A program made the position numbers and the translations under genes. Shown piece by piece: positions 16,210 through 25,142 of a stretch of DNA of 35,668 nt. Source of the DNA: an uncultured Microbacterium sp. (lineage in GTDB: Bacteria; Actinomycetota; Actinomycetes; Actinomycetales; Microbacteriaceae). The notes beneath the pieces were generated by a model. The model did not search any database, was not told where the DNA came from, and saw only the letters and a program-made list of their open reading frames with translations. The DNA lies in the NCBI GenBank assembly GCA_937988695.1, contig CALKHM010000062.1, forward strand, positions 1 through 35,668, in the 5' to 3' direction. Within the stretch, counting starts at the first letter, position 1, and each line of letters opens with the position of its first letter.

Positions 16210-16944
16210 TCACTTCGTGAGCCGGGACAGCTGAGCTGCAAGAGAATTCGCCGACTGGCGCAGGATGAGTCCGAGCTCGCGCGCGCGTGGGGCGTCGATC
16301 CGGCTGGCGGGAGCGGCGACCGTGAGTGCGGCCATGTGGTTTCCGGGGTCGTAGCGAAACGCGACGCCGACCTCGTGCACGTCCTCGTAGGCGAGCCCGA
16401 GGCCGACGGCGTATCCGGCCCTCTGCGCGGCGGCGACCTGGTCCGAGAGCCAGCCCTCGTCGAAACTGCGGACACGCCGCGACAGGAAGATGACTCGCTC
16501 GATGCGCTCGGGGGTCATCAGAGACAGCATCGCGATCCCGGCCGCGCTCGCGATGACGGGAAGTCTTGATCCGCTCTTCAGCCCGACCCGGACGGTTCGG
16601 GGGCCCTCTATGCCATCGAGGAAGTAGACGTCTGCGCCGAGCCTCGTCACCAGATGCACGGTCTCCTCCGTCGCGCGCCGCAGGCCGGCAAGCGCCGGCC
16701 GCGCGGCCGCGATCAGATCATCGTGCGCCACGACGGCCGAGGTGAGCCCGGCGAACGCCGGCCCGAGTGTGTACAGCCGTGACCCGAGCGGCTGGATGAC
16801 GAAGCCCGCCTCGCGCATGGTGACCATCAAGCGGTGCGCGGTGGACCGCGCCACATCGAGTTCCTCAGCGATGTCAGCGAGACGCATCGCGCCCCGTTCG
16901 CCCATCAGGGTCAATGCCATGAGCGCCTTGCGCACCGATTCCAT
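16210..16944 (-). CDS. IclR-family transcriptional regulator, divergent from the catabolic operon
   Basis: A 244-residue regulator: an N-terminal winged HTH (VRKALMALTLMGERGAMRLADIAEELDVARSTAHRLMVTMREAGFV, residues about 4-49) and a C-terminal IclR effector domain (ETVHLVTRLGADVYFLDGIEGPRTVRVGLKSGSRLPVIASAAGIAML ... YAVGLGLAYEDVHEVGVAFRYD). GAGGAGGT precedes the ATG at 16944 on the minus strand. IclR proteins sense small organic acids or aromatics and act as repressors or activators of adjacent catabolic operons, so control of the ten-gene operon starting at 17315 is inferred. The effector cavity lacks the usual cysteine near the C-terminus, so the ligand cannot be guessed. Confidence 0.92.
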   Translation of the reverse strand: MESVRKALMALTLMGERGAMRLADIAEELDVARSTAHRLMVTMREAGFVIQPLGSRLYTLGPAFAGLTSAVVAHDDLIAAARPALAGLRRATEETVHLVTRLGADVYFLDGIEGPRTVRVGLKSGSRLPVIASAAGIAMLSLMTPERIERVIFLSRRVRSFDEGWLSDQVAAAQRAGYAVGLGLAYEDVHEVGVAFRYDPGNHMAALTVAAPASRIDAPRARELGLILRQSANSLAAQLSRLTK

Positions 16945-17314
16945 CCGCGTCTGACCTCCTCAGTGTTGTCTCCATCCCACCATATGGAACTTCAATGTGA
17001 GGTTTTGGAGCACTATGTGGAATTTTGTTGACGTGTCTGTGCGGGTGACAGAGCATGGCCCTCATGCACTGACGGCCGAGAAGGACGAGGCCGCCAGATC
17101 CAGGTGCATACGAACCCATGTCAAGACGAGGGTGTCTGGAGGACGAGGTTGAGAATCCACGTGCCGCAGGCGAGGCCTACACGGTCGGCTGCGGCGGGCT
17201 GCGCTCCGGCGCTCGGATCCTGGCCTCTGTGTCAGCTGTGATTCGTCGAAACGGTGATGTACCGACGGTCGCAGGGCACGGGCTTCGTTCAGATCAGCAG
17301 AGAAAGGACTCGTA
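16945..17314. promoter_or_regulatory. Divergent promoter region of the IclR regulator and catabolic operon (370 bp)
   Basis: Near the regulator end, TGGAA recurs at 16985 and 17018 (33 bp apart, inside TATGGAACTT and TATGTGGAATTTT) with TGGAG at 17006; these A/T-rich direct repeats are candidate IclR sites. TTGACG at 17028-17033, 17 bp and GAGCAT at 17051-17056 form a weak plus-strand promoter candidate, implying a leader of about 250 bases. GAAAGGA (17302-17308) is the ribosome site for the first operon gene. The rest shows no gene I believe. Confidence 0.4.
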
Positions 17315-18409
17315 ATGAATCGACGCCGACTGCTCGGCTTCGCCGGCCTCACTGTCGCGGCATTGGCTCTCGCGGCCTGCACAGGAACGACGGCTCCCCC
17401 CAGTAAGGATCTGCCGACCGGGAACGGCATCAGTGACGAGCTCATCGCCGCTGCGAAGGCCGAAGGCACGCTCACCCTGTATCACGGCACGACCGAGGAG
17501 CCCACTCGGGAGTGGGTGCAGGGGTTCATGGATGAGTACGGGATCGACGTCGTCCAGCTGCGTGATTCCAGCAATCCGCTCTACTCGCGGTGGGCTCAGG
17601 AGGAGAACGCGGGGCAGCACATCGCAGACCTCGTGATCCTCAGCGACCTGCCGAACATGCTGGAGGCCAACGACAACCACCTGTGGATGGACTACACGCC
17701 CGCCGAGTTCGACAAGTACCCCGATGTCTCCAAGCGCGAGGGTGCCTTCATGCCGCTCTACTCGCTCTACCAGACGCTGACCTACAACACCGACCAGATG
17801 ACTCCGGACGAGGTCGCATTCATCCAGTCGGAGGGAGTGAAGGGACTCGCTGATCCTCGGTTCAAGAACCGGATCTCGATCGGCAACCCCCACAACGCGC
17901 TGCAGATCCTGGCCTTCTTCGACGTGCTCGCCGAGCAGTACGGATGGGACTGGCTCGACGCGGTGGCCGCCAACAAGCCGCGTGTCGTTGACAGCTCGAA
18001 CCCGCAGGTGCAGAGCCTGGTCCAGGGCGAGGAGGCCCTTGCCCTGGCGATTCCCTCCTCGGTCGCAGCCGGCCAGTGGGCGCAGGGCGCACCCCTCGAG
18101 TTCCAGTACCCCGACCGCACGACCGGCGTGACCTGGATGATGGGCATCTCCGCGGGGGCACCGCACCCGGCCGCCGCGCGTCTGTTCATGGAATGGGCGA
18201 CCTCGGCGAAGGCCAACAGCGAGTTCGCGCTGCTCGGCCAGGGAGAGCCGACCTATCAGGGCGCCGAGGACGCGCGCACCTTCCTCAAGGAGCCCTGGTA
18301 CGAGGCACCCCGGGAGGTCTGGGACGACTGGGGCGTCGACAAGGAGTTCCTCGATGGTGGCAAGGACTTCCTCGCCCGCTGGGACAAGGCGTTCGGCTAC
18401 TCGGGTTAG
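17315..18409 (+). CDS. ABC transporter substrate-binding lipoprotein (iron(III)/polyamine/AfuA-type fold)
   Basis: A 364-residue extracytoplasmic receptor, first gene of the catabolic operon. The signal peptide MNRRRLLGFAGLTVAALALAAC ends in a lipobox (LAAC, Cys22). The mature part has the family 1/6 solute-binding layout: AAKAEGTLTLYHGTTEEPTREWVQGF, DIVQL-like strands, DLVILSDLPNMLEAN, the hinge LYQTLTYNTDQM, and a late VTWMMGISAGAPHPAAARLFMEWATS. Family members bind Fe(III), polyamines, thiamine, phosphonates or hexose phosphates. The iron-binding double-tyrosine motif is not evident, and co-transcription with acid-degrading enzymes suggests an organic acid or sugar-acid ligand. The start has GAAAGGA six bases upstream. 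Confidence 0.87.
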   Translation: MNRRRLLGFAGLTVAALALAACTGTTAPPSKDLPTGNGISDELIAAAKAEGTLTLYHGTTEEPTREWVQGFMDEYGIDVVQLRDSSNPLYSRWAQEENAGQHIADLVILSDLPNMLEANDNHLWMDYTPAEFDKYPDVSKREGAFMPLYSLYQTLTYNTDQMTPDEVAFIQSEGVKGLADPRFKNRISIGNPHNALQILAFFDVLAEQYGWDWLDAVAANKPRVVDSSNPQVQSLVQGEEALALAIPSSVAAGQWAQGAPLEFQYPDRTTGVTWMMGISAGAPHPAAARLFMEWATSAKANSEFALLGQGEPTYQGAEDARTFLKEPWYEAPREVWDDWGVDKEFLDGGKDFLARWDKAFGYSG

Positions 18410-18452
18410 TCCCGGTGCTCACTCGTTCGTCCAAGACTAGGAGGCTGCTCAA

Positions 18453-20222
18453 GTGACCGACATCACAACGTTGGTGGAGGCCGAGCACGCGCCGGCGCCT
18501 GGAACGCCCCAGCGGGCGTCCCGGGCGCCGGGGGCGCGGCGCGCGCGGACGTATCCGTACCTCGTATGGCCCGTTCTCGCGGTGCTGGTCGTCCTGATCG
18601 CCGTCCCCGTCGTGGCGATGTTCTACGGAGCGGTCCAGGACGGGAACCTCGGCAGCCCGAAGGGCACGTCGTTCTCGCTGCGTGCCCTGGCCCAGGTCTA
18701 TCTCGGCTGGCCGTACATCTCGACGCTGCTGGGCACGGTGGGGCTCGCGCTCGCCGTCGCGCTGCTGTCCACCGCCATCGGCTCGCTGTTCGCGTGGATC
18801 ATGTCGCGCACCGACGTGCGGTTCCGCAAGTTCTTCGAGCTCACGGTCATCGCCCCGCTGTTCCTGTCGCCGTTCATCGGCGCCATCGCCTGGATGACCC
18901 TCGGCGCTCCGAAGTCCGGCATGATCAACGTGAATCTGCGGCATGTGTTCGGCACCGACTTCACCCTGATCGACGTCATGAACGTCCCCGGGATGATCTT
19001 CGTGATGACCATGTATTACGTGCCCTACGGGTATCTGCTCGTGGGTGCGGCGCTGCGCAACATGGATCCGTCCCTGGAGGACGCCTCCTACATCAACGGG
19101 AACGGCCATCTGCGCACGGCATTCCGAGTCACCCTTCCCCTCGTGCGGCCGGCCATGGCTGCGGCGTTCTTCTTCATCGCGGTGCTCTCCACCGGCGTGT
19201 TCTCCGTTCCGGGCGTGCTTGGCGGGCGCGATGGGTTCGTTCCGCTCGCCGTGCGCATCTACCGCGCGACCGAGGTGTTCCCGTCCGACTATGCCGTCGC
19301 CGCCTCGATCGGCACGATGCTGTTCATCGTCACCATCATCGGTGTCTTCTTCTACCGTCGGGCAGTGGCCAATGCGGCACGGTTCGTCACGGTCAGCGGT
19401 CGTGGATTCCGACCGCGGATCATCAAGCTCGGCAGTTGGCGCTGGGTGGTGACGACCGTCCTCGTGATCAACTTCGTCGTGGCGATCGTGCTGCCCTACA
19501 TCGCTCTGGTGATCGTGTCGCTCACGCCCTACGCGCAGACCGACTTCACCAAGCTCAATCTCTCGTTGAACAACTTCACCGCGGTCCTCACTGCCCCCAA
19601 GGTGATGGAGGCATCCTGGAACACCCTCCTGCTCGGCATCGGGTCGCCCACGGCCTGTGTGGTGCTCGGCGTTCTGATCGCGTTCATCACCGTCCGCTCC
19701 GGCAGCCCGATCAAGGGGATCATCGACTATCTCGCGACGATCCCGCTCGCCATCCCGGGTCTGGTGCTGGCGACCGGCATGATCTGGCTCTACATCCGCA
19801 CGCCGATCTATGGCACGCTGTGGATCCTGCTGGTCGCGCACGTCGCCGCGTATCTGACCCATGCGTCGCGGCTCGCCTCGAACGGTCTCATCCAGATCGA
19901 CAAGTCGCTCGAGGAGGCGTCGATCGTCAACGGCGCGTCGTTGCCACGCACCCTGTGGCGGATCACCACCCCGCTGATCCGACCGTCGCTGCTGTCGGCC
20001 TGGATCCTGATCTTCATCTTCTCCGTGCGTGAGATCAACGAGGCGATCATGCTCTATTCGGCGCGATCGAACGTCTTGTCCGTCGTGACGTGGGACTACA
20101 TGCAGAACGGTCAGATCCGTCAGGCCGCCGTCGTGGGCATCCTCCAGACAATCGGCCTCATCCTCGGCGTGCTGGTCGCCCGCTACGCCTTCCGCGTCAA
20201 GCTCACCAGTGCCTCTCTCTAG
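18453..20222 (+). CDS. ABC transporter permease with two fused MetI-type domains (FbpB-like)
   Basis: A 589-residue membrane protein with two BPD_transp_1 domains in tandem. Each domain has its own coupling loop: EDASYINGNGHLRTAFRVTLPLVRP (from about residue 209) and EEASIVNGASLPRTLWRITTPLIRP (from about residue 487). About twelve hydrophobic segments are visible, including VWPVLAVLVVLIAVPVVAMF and the final VVGILQTIGLILGVLVARYAF. This fused architecture is typical of iron(III)/AfuB-type and phosphonate-type importers. The start is GTG at 18453 with AGGAGG at 18439-18444. It lies 43 bp after the binding protein and 18 bp before the ATPase. Confidence 0.92.
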   Translation: MTDITTLVEAEHAPAPGTPQRASRAPGARRARTYPYLVWPVLAVLVVLIAVPVVAMFYGAVQDGNLGSPKGTSFSLRALAQVYLGWPYISTLLGTVGLALAVALLSTAIGSLFAWIMSRTDVRFRKFFELTVIAPLFLSPFIGAIAWMTLGAPKSGMINVNLRHVFGTDFTLIDVMNVPGMIFVMTMYYVPYGYLLVGAALRNMDPSLEDASYINGNGHLRTAFRVTLPLVRPAMAAAFFFIAVLSTGVFSVPGVLGGRDGFVPLAVRIYRATEVFPSDYAVAASIGTMLFIVTIIGVFFYRRAVANAARFVTVSGRGFRPRIIKLGSWRWVVTTVLVINFVVAIVLPYIALVIVSLTPYAQTDFTKLNLSLNNFTAVLTAPKVMEASWNTLLLGIGSPTACVVLGVLIAFITVRSGSPIKGIIDYLATIPLAIPGLVLATGMIWLYIRTPIYGTLWILLVAHVAAYLTHASRLASNGLIQIDKSLEEASIVNGASLPRTLWRITTPLIRPSLLSAWILIFIFSVREINEAIMLYSARSNVLSVVTWDYMQNGQIRQAAVVGILQTIGLILGVLVARYAFRVKLTSASL

Positions 20223-20240
20223 AACAACCCAGGGAACACC

Positions 20241-21368
20241 ATGACCACTTCATTCTCGACAGCAGCCTCTCCGCAGGCCGGCGCTCGTTCCGTCCCCGCG
20301 CTGGAGGTGAAGGACCTCCGCATCAGCTATGGCGCCGTCGAGGCGGTGAAGGGCATCAGCTTCACCGTCGAGCAGGGCGAGTTCGTGACCCTCCTCGGCC
20401 CGTCCGGATGCGGCAAGACCACGACGCTGCGCTGCATCGCCGGTCTGGAGGCTCCATCCGGTGGCGTGATCAGGATCAACGGCACGGAAGTCGCCAGCGT
20501 CACGCGTCAACTGTCACCGGACCGACGGGGCATCAACATGGTGTTCCAGTCCTATGCGGTCTGGCCCCATCTGACCGTCGAGCAGAACGTCGCCTACGGG
20601 CTGCACGGCAAGAAGCTGGACCGGTCCGAGATCCGCCGGCGTGCCCTGGCCGCTCTCGAGCTGGTGGGCCTGGAGAAGTTCGCGGATCGCTACGGAACGG
20701 AGCTCAGCGGTGGTCAGCAGCAGCGCGTGGCTGTCGCGCGCGCGACGGTGACCGACCCGGCGATCATCCTGTTCGACGAGCCGCTGTCGAATCTGGACGC
20801 GGGCCTGCGGGAGCGGATGCGGGCCGAGCTGCTGTCCTTGCAGCGCCAGATCGGACGCACGGCCATCTACGTCACGCACGACCAGAGCGAGGCGATGGCC
20901 ATGTCCGACAAGATCATCCTGATGAACAACGGCGCCATCGACCAGCAGGCCACACCGCGGGAGCTGTACAACCGTCCTCGCACGCGGTTCGCCGCCGACT
21001 TCGTCGGCACGACGAACGTGCTCGAAGGCGTGCTGGAGACCGTCGGCGAGCGGCGCTTCTTCCGGGATGGCGAGCAGGGGATCGAGCTGGCCGTGAGCGA
21101 TCGGGATGCGGCGGACGGCGCCGCCATCGCCGTCACCCGCCCGGAGCACATCCGGTTGACGACGGACACGAACAGCCTGAACGCCCTGCCGGGAAAGGTC
21201 CTGTCGGTCGAGTTCCTGGGGAGCCGGTGCGACGTGTCGGTCGACGTGCCCGGCATCCGCTTCCGGATCGAGGCGCCGGCAGGCTTCGAGGCCGCCGTGG
21301 GCAGCCCGATCACGGTCGTGTTCGATCCCGATGCGATCCTCATCCTCCCGGCGACGGGGCAGGCCTGA
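20241..21368 (+). CDS. ABC transporter ATP-binding protein (PotA/FbpC-type, TOBE domain)
   Basis: A 375-residue ATPase energising the importer. Walker A is GPSGCGKT (53-60), the Q-loop VFQSYAVWPHLT (100-111), the signature LSGGQQQRVAVARA (154-167), Walker B IILFDEPLSNLDA (174-186), and the switch His is in YVTHDQSEAM. The helical domain is followed by a regulatory C-terminal TOBE/OB region (about 255-375: VGTTNVLEGVLE ... VTRPEHIRL ... GKVLSVEFLGSRCDVSVDV), as in PotA, FbpC and MalK-like proteins. A 20-residue Ala/Ser-rich N-terminal extension precedes the ABC core. The stop is five bases from the crotonase ATG, tying transport and catabolism into one transcript. Confidence 0.93.
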   Translation: MTTSFSTAASPQAGARSVPALEVKDLRISYGAVEAVKGISFTVEQGEFVTLLGPSGCGKTTTLRCIAGLEAPSGGVIRINGTEVASVTRQLSPDRRGINMVFQSYAVWPHLTVEQNVAYGLHGKKLDRSEIRRRALAALELVGLEKFADRYGTELSGGQQQRVAVARATVTDPAIILFDEPLSNLDAGLRERMRAELLSLQRQIGRTAIYVTHDQSEAMAMSDKIILMNNGAIDQQATPRELYNRPRTRFAADFVGTTNVLEGVLETVGERRFFRDGEQGIELAVSDRDAADGAAIAVTRPEHIRLTTDTNSLNALPGKVLSVEFLGSRCDVSVDVPGIRFRIEAPAGFEAAVGSPITVVFDPDAILILPATGQA

Positions 21369-21373
21369 ACGCG

Positions 21374-22168
21374 ATGCCCGATCGTGAGGACCACCCGGTG
21401 GTCGGGTACCGCGTCGAGGACGGCATCGCCCGTCTTCGGATCGACCGTCCCGAGCGCGCCAACGCGATCTCGTATGACGTGATGCTCGAGATCATCCGCG
21501 CCATCGAGCTCGCCGCGGAGGATCCTGCCGTCGCGCTCGTGCAGCTCACCGGCGCCGGTGGGGTGTTCTCGTCGGGCCGCGATATGAAAGAGGGCAGCGC
21601 AGGCACCCGCACGCCGGAGTTCAGCCGGACGCTGATGAAGGGGATGTATCGCAATCTGTTCGAAGTGCTCCTCGAGTCGCCGAAGCCGACAATGGCCATC
21701 GTCAACGGACCGGCCGTGGCCGCCGGGACCGAGCTCGTCCTCGCGTGCGACATCCGGATTCTCGTCGAGGACGCCTATCTCCAGCTGCCCGAGGCGCGGC
21801 GAGGCGTCGGCGCCAACTTCGGCACGATCGTGCTGAGCCAGATCGCTCCTCGTGCGCTCGCTGCCGAGTGGATCTTCACGGGACGCAGGATTCCGGCAGA
21901 GGAAGCCCTGCGCTGGGGACTCGTCAACCGTGTGGTGGCACGAGACCAGCTCGATGCCGCGGCAGCCGAGATGGCCGAGTCGATAGCGGCGAACGCCCCG
22001 TTGTCACTGCGTCGGATGAAGGAATCGATGACCAAGTCGTGGGGAATCCCCCTTCCGGTGGCGTTGCGGATCGGCACGCTCGGGCCGAACCCGTATCTGT
22101 CCGAGGACCGTGAGGAGGGTGCTCGCGCCTTCTTCGAACGACGAGAGCCGAACTGGAGTGGCCGATGA
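21374..22168 (+). CDS. Enoyl-CoA hydratase/isomerase family protein (crotonase)
   Basis: A 264-residue crotonase. The oxyanion-hole segment GGVFSSGRDMKEG (62-74) and the second segment NGPAVAAGTELVLACDIRI (111-129) are present. Both catalytic glutamates of enoyl-CoA hydratase have counterparts, Glu120 (in GTEL) and Glu140 (in LPEARRG), so hydration or dehydration of a CoA thioester is plausible rather than only isomerisation. GRRIPAEEALRWGLVNRVV is the canonical helix. The start at 21374 was chosen because the longer frame runs antisense-like through the ATPase gene. It ends in an ATGA overlap with the FAH-family gene. Its CoA substrate is probably produced by the acyl-CoA synthetase two genes downstream. 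Confidence 0.92.
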   Translation: MPDREDHPVVGYRVEDGIARLRIDRPERANAISYDVMLEIIRAIELAAEDPAVALVQLTGAGGVFSSGRDMKEGSAGTRTPEFSRTLMKGMYRNLFEVLLESPKPTMAIVNGPAVAAGTELVLACDIRILVEDAYLQLPEARRGVGANFGTIVLSQIAPRALAAEWIFTGRRIPAEEALRWGLVNRVVARDQLDAAAAEMAESIAANAPLSLRRMKESMTKSWGIPLPVALRIGTLGPNPYLSEDREEGARAFFERREPNWSGR

Positions 22169-23070
22169 GATTCGTGACCTTCGAACAGTCAGACGTCGTG
22201 ACGCCGGGCGTGGCAAGAGGCGACCGGGTGATCCCGCTGGGCGCGCTGGCCGATGCCCTGCCCGATCGCCTGCGCGGCGTGGTCGGATCCGCTCGCGATG
22301 TCGCCGGCATCGCGGGGATCGAAGGCATCGTCGATGCGCTGCAAGCTGCACTCGATGAGGCTCCCGGTTCGCTGTGGACACCGCTTGGATCGGTACGGCT
22401 GCTCTCGCCCGTCGTCGCGCCCGGTCGGGTCATCGGCGTGGGGCTCAACTACCGCTCGCATGCCGAGGAGCAGGGCGCGAAGATCCCACGTCAGCCGATC
22501 CTGTTCGCGAAGTGGAGCGGCTCGGTGGTCGGGCCGGACGCCGTCGTGGCAATCCCCTACGCACAGGCCGAGGTGGACTACGAATGCGAGGTGGCCGTGG
22601 TCATCGGTCGCGGCGGTCGCGACATCCCCGCGGCGTCGGCGCTTGACCACGTCTTCGGGATCACGGCGCTGAACGATCTGAGCGATCGCAAGGCGCAGCT
22701 GGCCGAACGGCAGTGGACACGGGCGAAGTCGTTCGACGGCTTCTGCCCCATGGGCCCCGCCATCGTGACTCTGGACGAGATCCCCGCGGTGGCCGACCTC
22801 GCCGTGAGCACCACGCTCAACGGCGTCGTGGTGCAGCAGGGCTCCACGTCGGACCTGATCTTCGACATCCCGACGCTCATCGCCTTCGCCTCTCAGGGCA
22901 CGACCCTGCAGCCGGGGGACGTCATCGCGACGGGGACGCCCAGCGGTGTCGGGTTCGTCCAGGACCCGCCCGTGTATCTGAGGCCCGGAGACGTCGTGAC
23001 CGTCGCCGTCGAGCATGTCGGAGACCTCTCCACCGTCATCGGGCCCATCGCCGAACGGGCCTCGTCGTGA
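22165..23070 (+). CDS. Fumarylacetoacetate hydrolase (FAH) family protein
   Basis: A 301-residue FAH-family enzyme; these use Mg or Mn to hydrolyse, decarboxylate or isomerise 2-oxo or acylpyruvate-type acids. The metal-binding set is present: EVDYECEVAVVIG with Glu140 and Glu142, and ALNDLSDR with Asp171. The conserved NYRSHAEE (95-102) supplies the catalytic His99. WTRAKSFDGFCPMGPAI and TSDLIFDIPTLIAFASQGTTLQPGDVIATGTPSGVG complete the fold. Substrates in the family include fumarylpyruvate, 2,4-diketo-3-deoxysugar acids and 2-hydroxyhepta-dienedioate, so a late C-C cleavage step is plausible. It overlaps the crotonase by ATGA and the CoA synthetase by GTGA. Confidence 0.92.
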   Translation: MRFVTFEQSDVVTPGVARGDRVIPLGALADALPDRLRGVVGSARDVAGIAGIEGIVDALQAALDEAPGSLWTPLGSVRLLSPVVAPGRVIGVGLNYRSHAEEQGAKIPRQPILFAKWSGSVVGPDAVVAIPYAQAEVDYECEVAVVIGRGGRDIPAASALDHVFGITALNDLSDRKAQLAERQWTRAKSFDGFCPMGPAIVTLDEIPAVADLAVSTTLNGVVVQQGSTSDLIFDIPTLIAFASQGTTLQPGDVIATGTPSGVGFVQDPPVYLRPGDVVTVAVEHVGDLSTVIGPIAERASS

Positions 23071-25142
23071 GCGCGTCACGGCTGGCCGCCGCCGTCCTGG
23101 ACCCCGCCTCGATCGCGCTGGTCGGTGTGAGCCGCGATGCCACCCGCCTGTCCGGGCTCGCCCTGCCCTATCTGCGTGCCGCGGGTTTCGCAGGTGACAT
23201 CTACCTGGTCAATCCCTCGGCCGACGCCGCCATGCCCGGCGTCCACGTGCTCCCGGACGTGCGCGCGCTCCCGGGAGGCGTGGATCTTGCGTTCGCATCG
23301 GTCTCGGCCTCGCGCACCCCCGGCGTCGTAGGCGATCTCGCGCAACGGGACGTCGGCGCAGTGGTGGTCGGGGCGAGCGGGTTCTCAGAGCTGGATGCGG
23401 CGGGCGCCCGGCTGGAGGCGGACCTCGCCGCCGCGATCTCCGGGAGCGGCACGCGCCTCGTCGGTCCGAACTGCAACGGCCTGTACTCCGTGCAGTCCGG
23501 GGTCGCGCTGGGGTTCAACCGCGCGCACGGTCGGCGCTATCGCCCCGGCGGGATCGCGATCATCTCCCAGAGCGGCGCGCTCATCGGAGCCGTCGCCGAT
23601 CTGTGCACGAGCAGCGGTGCCGGTCTGCGCGGATTCTTCTCCACGGGGAACGAGCTCGACGTCCGACTCGTCGATCTGCTCGAGATCCTCGCCGCCGACT
23701 CCGAGACCACCGTCATCGCCCTGGTCCTGGATCGCATCGGTGACGCCGCACGCTTTCGTGCCGCCTGCGAGCTGGCCGCCCGCAACGGCAAGCGGGTGCT
23801 CGCCTTCAAGTTCGGGAACACGGCGGCCGGCCGGAAGGCATCGCAGTCGCACTCCGCCCGGATGGCCGGAGACAGCGCGACGTATGACGCGCTGTTCGCG
23901 GCCACCGGCGTGACCCGGTGCGCGTCGCTCAGTGAGCTCGCGGTCACGGCCGCCCTGCTCGAATCGCGTGCCGCTCCGATACGTGCGGGCGCGCTCGTGA
24001 TCAGCACCTCGGGGGCCGGGGCGGCAATCGCCGCCGATGCGCTCGAACAGCGCGCCGTGCCCCTGATCCCCCTCGATGACGAAACGAAACGCGAGCTGGC
24101 CCCGACACTGCGTTTCGTCCGGCCCGCCAACCCGGTGGACGTGGGCGCGGGCGGATCCGCGAACGCACTGGCGAACTTCAGCGCTCTTCGCTCCACCGCC
24201 GAGGGCACGTGCACGGTGTTCGCATACCTGCCGCCTCCCACGCCGGAGTTCGCGGAGCTGTACTCGCAGGGGTTCGTCGACCTCGTCGGCGGGCAGCGAC
24301 GCACGCGCACGGTGGGCATCGCGGTCATGATCGACAGGACGGATCCGCACCTCGTCGACGGCTGGCTCGCCGCCGGCATCCCTGTGGTCTCCTCCGTCGA
24401 CGAGGCCGCAGCCGTCATCTCCCACCTCCAGCCCTCTTCGCCGGAGGCTCTGTCCATCGCGCCATCGACGGCTGTCGATGCCGATGTGCGAAGCGAGGTC
24501 GAGTCCGCGCGGATCGCCGCCGATGCGGGAATCTCCTTCCCGGCATCAGCGAGCGCCGCGAACAGCGCCGACGCGGTCGCCGCCGCCGAGCGGATCGGCT
24601 ACCCGGTGGTCGTCAAGGGCGTTCCCGAGGGGGTCGCCCACAAGAGCGCCCTGGGGCTCGTCGCGCTCGGGCTCGATGACGCCTCGCAGGTCGCGTCGGC
24701 GGCCGAGGCGATCCTTGCCCGGATGGCGCAGTTGGGGATCACCGACGAGGCCGCACGGCTCCTGATCGCCGAGCAGCTGCCGGAGGTGGGAGCCGACCTG
24801 CTGATCTCCGTGAAGCGGGATCCCGAGTTCGGGTCGGTGGGCCTGGTGGGCCTGGGCGGAACGAATGCCGAGGCGCTCGGCGCCTACCGCGTGCTTCTGC
24901 CGCCCTTCGGCTCCGGTGAGGTCGGCGACGCGCTTGCCGACCTCGGGATGCCCGAGGAGACCTGCACCTCCCTCGGACGAGCGGGCCTCGCCGGCGTGCT
25001 CGCCGAGGCGCTGCACGCCCTTGACACCGTGCTCGACACGGAGCGGCTGGCCAGCATCGAGATCAACCCGCTCCGGGTCGTTCCCGGCACGGAGGATGTC
25101 GTGGCGCTCGATGCGCTCGCGATTGCGGGGGCAGCGCGATGA
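23067..25142 (+). CDS. NDP-forming acyl-CoA synthetase (acetate-CoA ligase family)
   Basis: A 691-residue single-chain ligase forming an acyl-CoA with ATP or GTP to NDP plus phosphate through a phosphohistidine. Domains in order: CoA-binding Rossmann (LDPASIALVGVSRD ... LVNPSA, about 8-130), succinyl-CoA-synthetase-like flavodoxin domains with GIAIISQSGALI and SQSHSARMAGD carrying the likely phosphorylated His262, and a C-terminal ATP-grasp (from about residue 480; RIGYPVVVKGVPEGVAHKSALGLVALGL, SIEINPLRVVPG). The usual motif is SHTGALAG; here it reads SHSARMAG, an uncommon variant keeping the His. The GTG start overlaps the FAH stop by four bases. The acid activated is unknown, but it should be an intermediate of the operon's pathway. 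Confidence 0.92.
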   Translation: MSASRLAAAVLDPASIALVGVSRDATRLSGLALPYLRAAGFAGDIYLVNPSADAAMPGVHVLPDVRALPGGVDLAFASVSASRTPGVVGDLAQRDVGAVVVGASGFSELDAAGARLEADLAAAISGSGTRLVGPNCNGLYSVQSGVALGFNRAHGRRYRPGGIAIISQSGALIGAVADLCTSSGAGLRGFFSTGNELDVRLVDLLEILAADSETTVIALVLDRIGDAARFRAACELAARNGKRVLAFKFGNTAAGRKASQSHSARMAGDSATYDALFAATGVTRCASLSELAVTAALLESRAAPIRAGALVISTSGAGAAIAADALEQRAVPLIPLDDETKRELAPTLRFVRPANPVDVGAGGSANALANFSALRSTAEGTCTVFAYLPPPTPEFAELYSQGFVDLVGGQRRTRTVGIAVMIDRTDPHLVDGWLAAGIPVVSSVDEAAAVISHLQPSSPEALSIAPSTAVDADVRSEVESARIAADAGISFPASASAANSADAVAAAERIGYPVVVKGVPEGVAHKSALGLVALGLDDASQVASAAEAILARMAQLGITDEAARLLIAEQLPEVGADLLISVKRDPEFGSVGLVGLGGTNAEALGAYRVLLPPFGSGEVGDALADLGMPEETCTSLGRAGLAGVLAEALHALDTVLDTERLASIEINPLRVVPGTEDVVALDALAIAGAAR

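Noticed and set aside
17118..17315. 65-codon ORF ending in TAATG with the receptor gene
   Set aside because: No ribosome site precedes its ATG and the peptide shows no family features; the coupling-like overlap may be chance.
20090..21373. Long upstream extension of the crotonase frame (692 codons)
   Set aside because: It is an Arg/His/Gly-rich shadow of the permease and ATPase genes; the crotonase begins at 21374.
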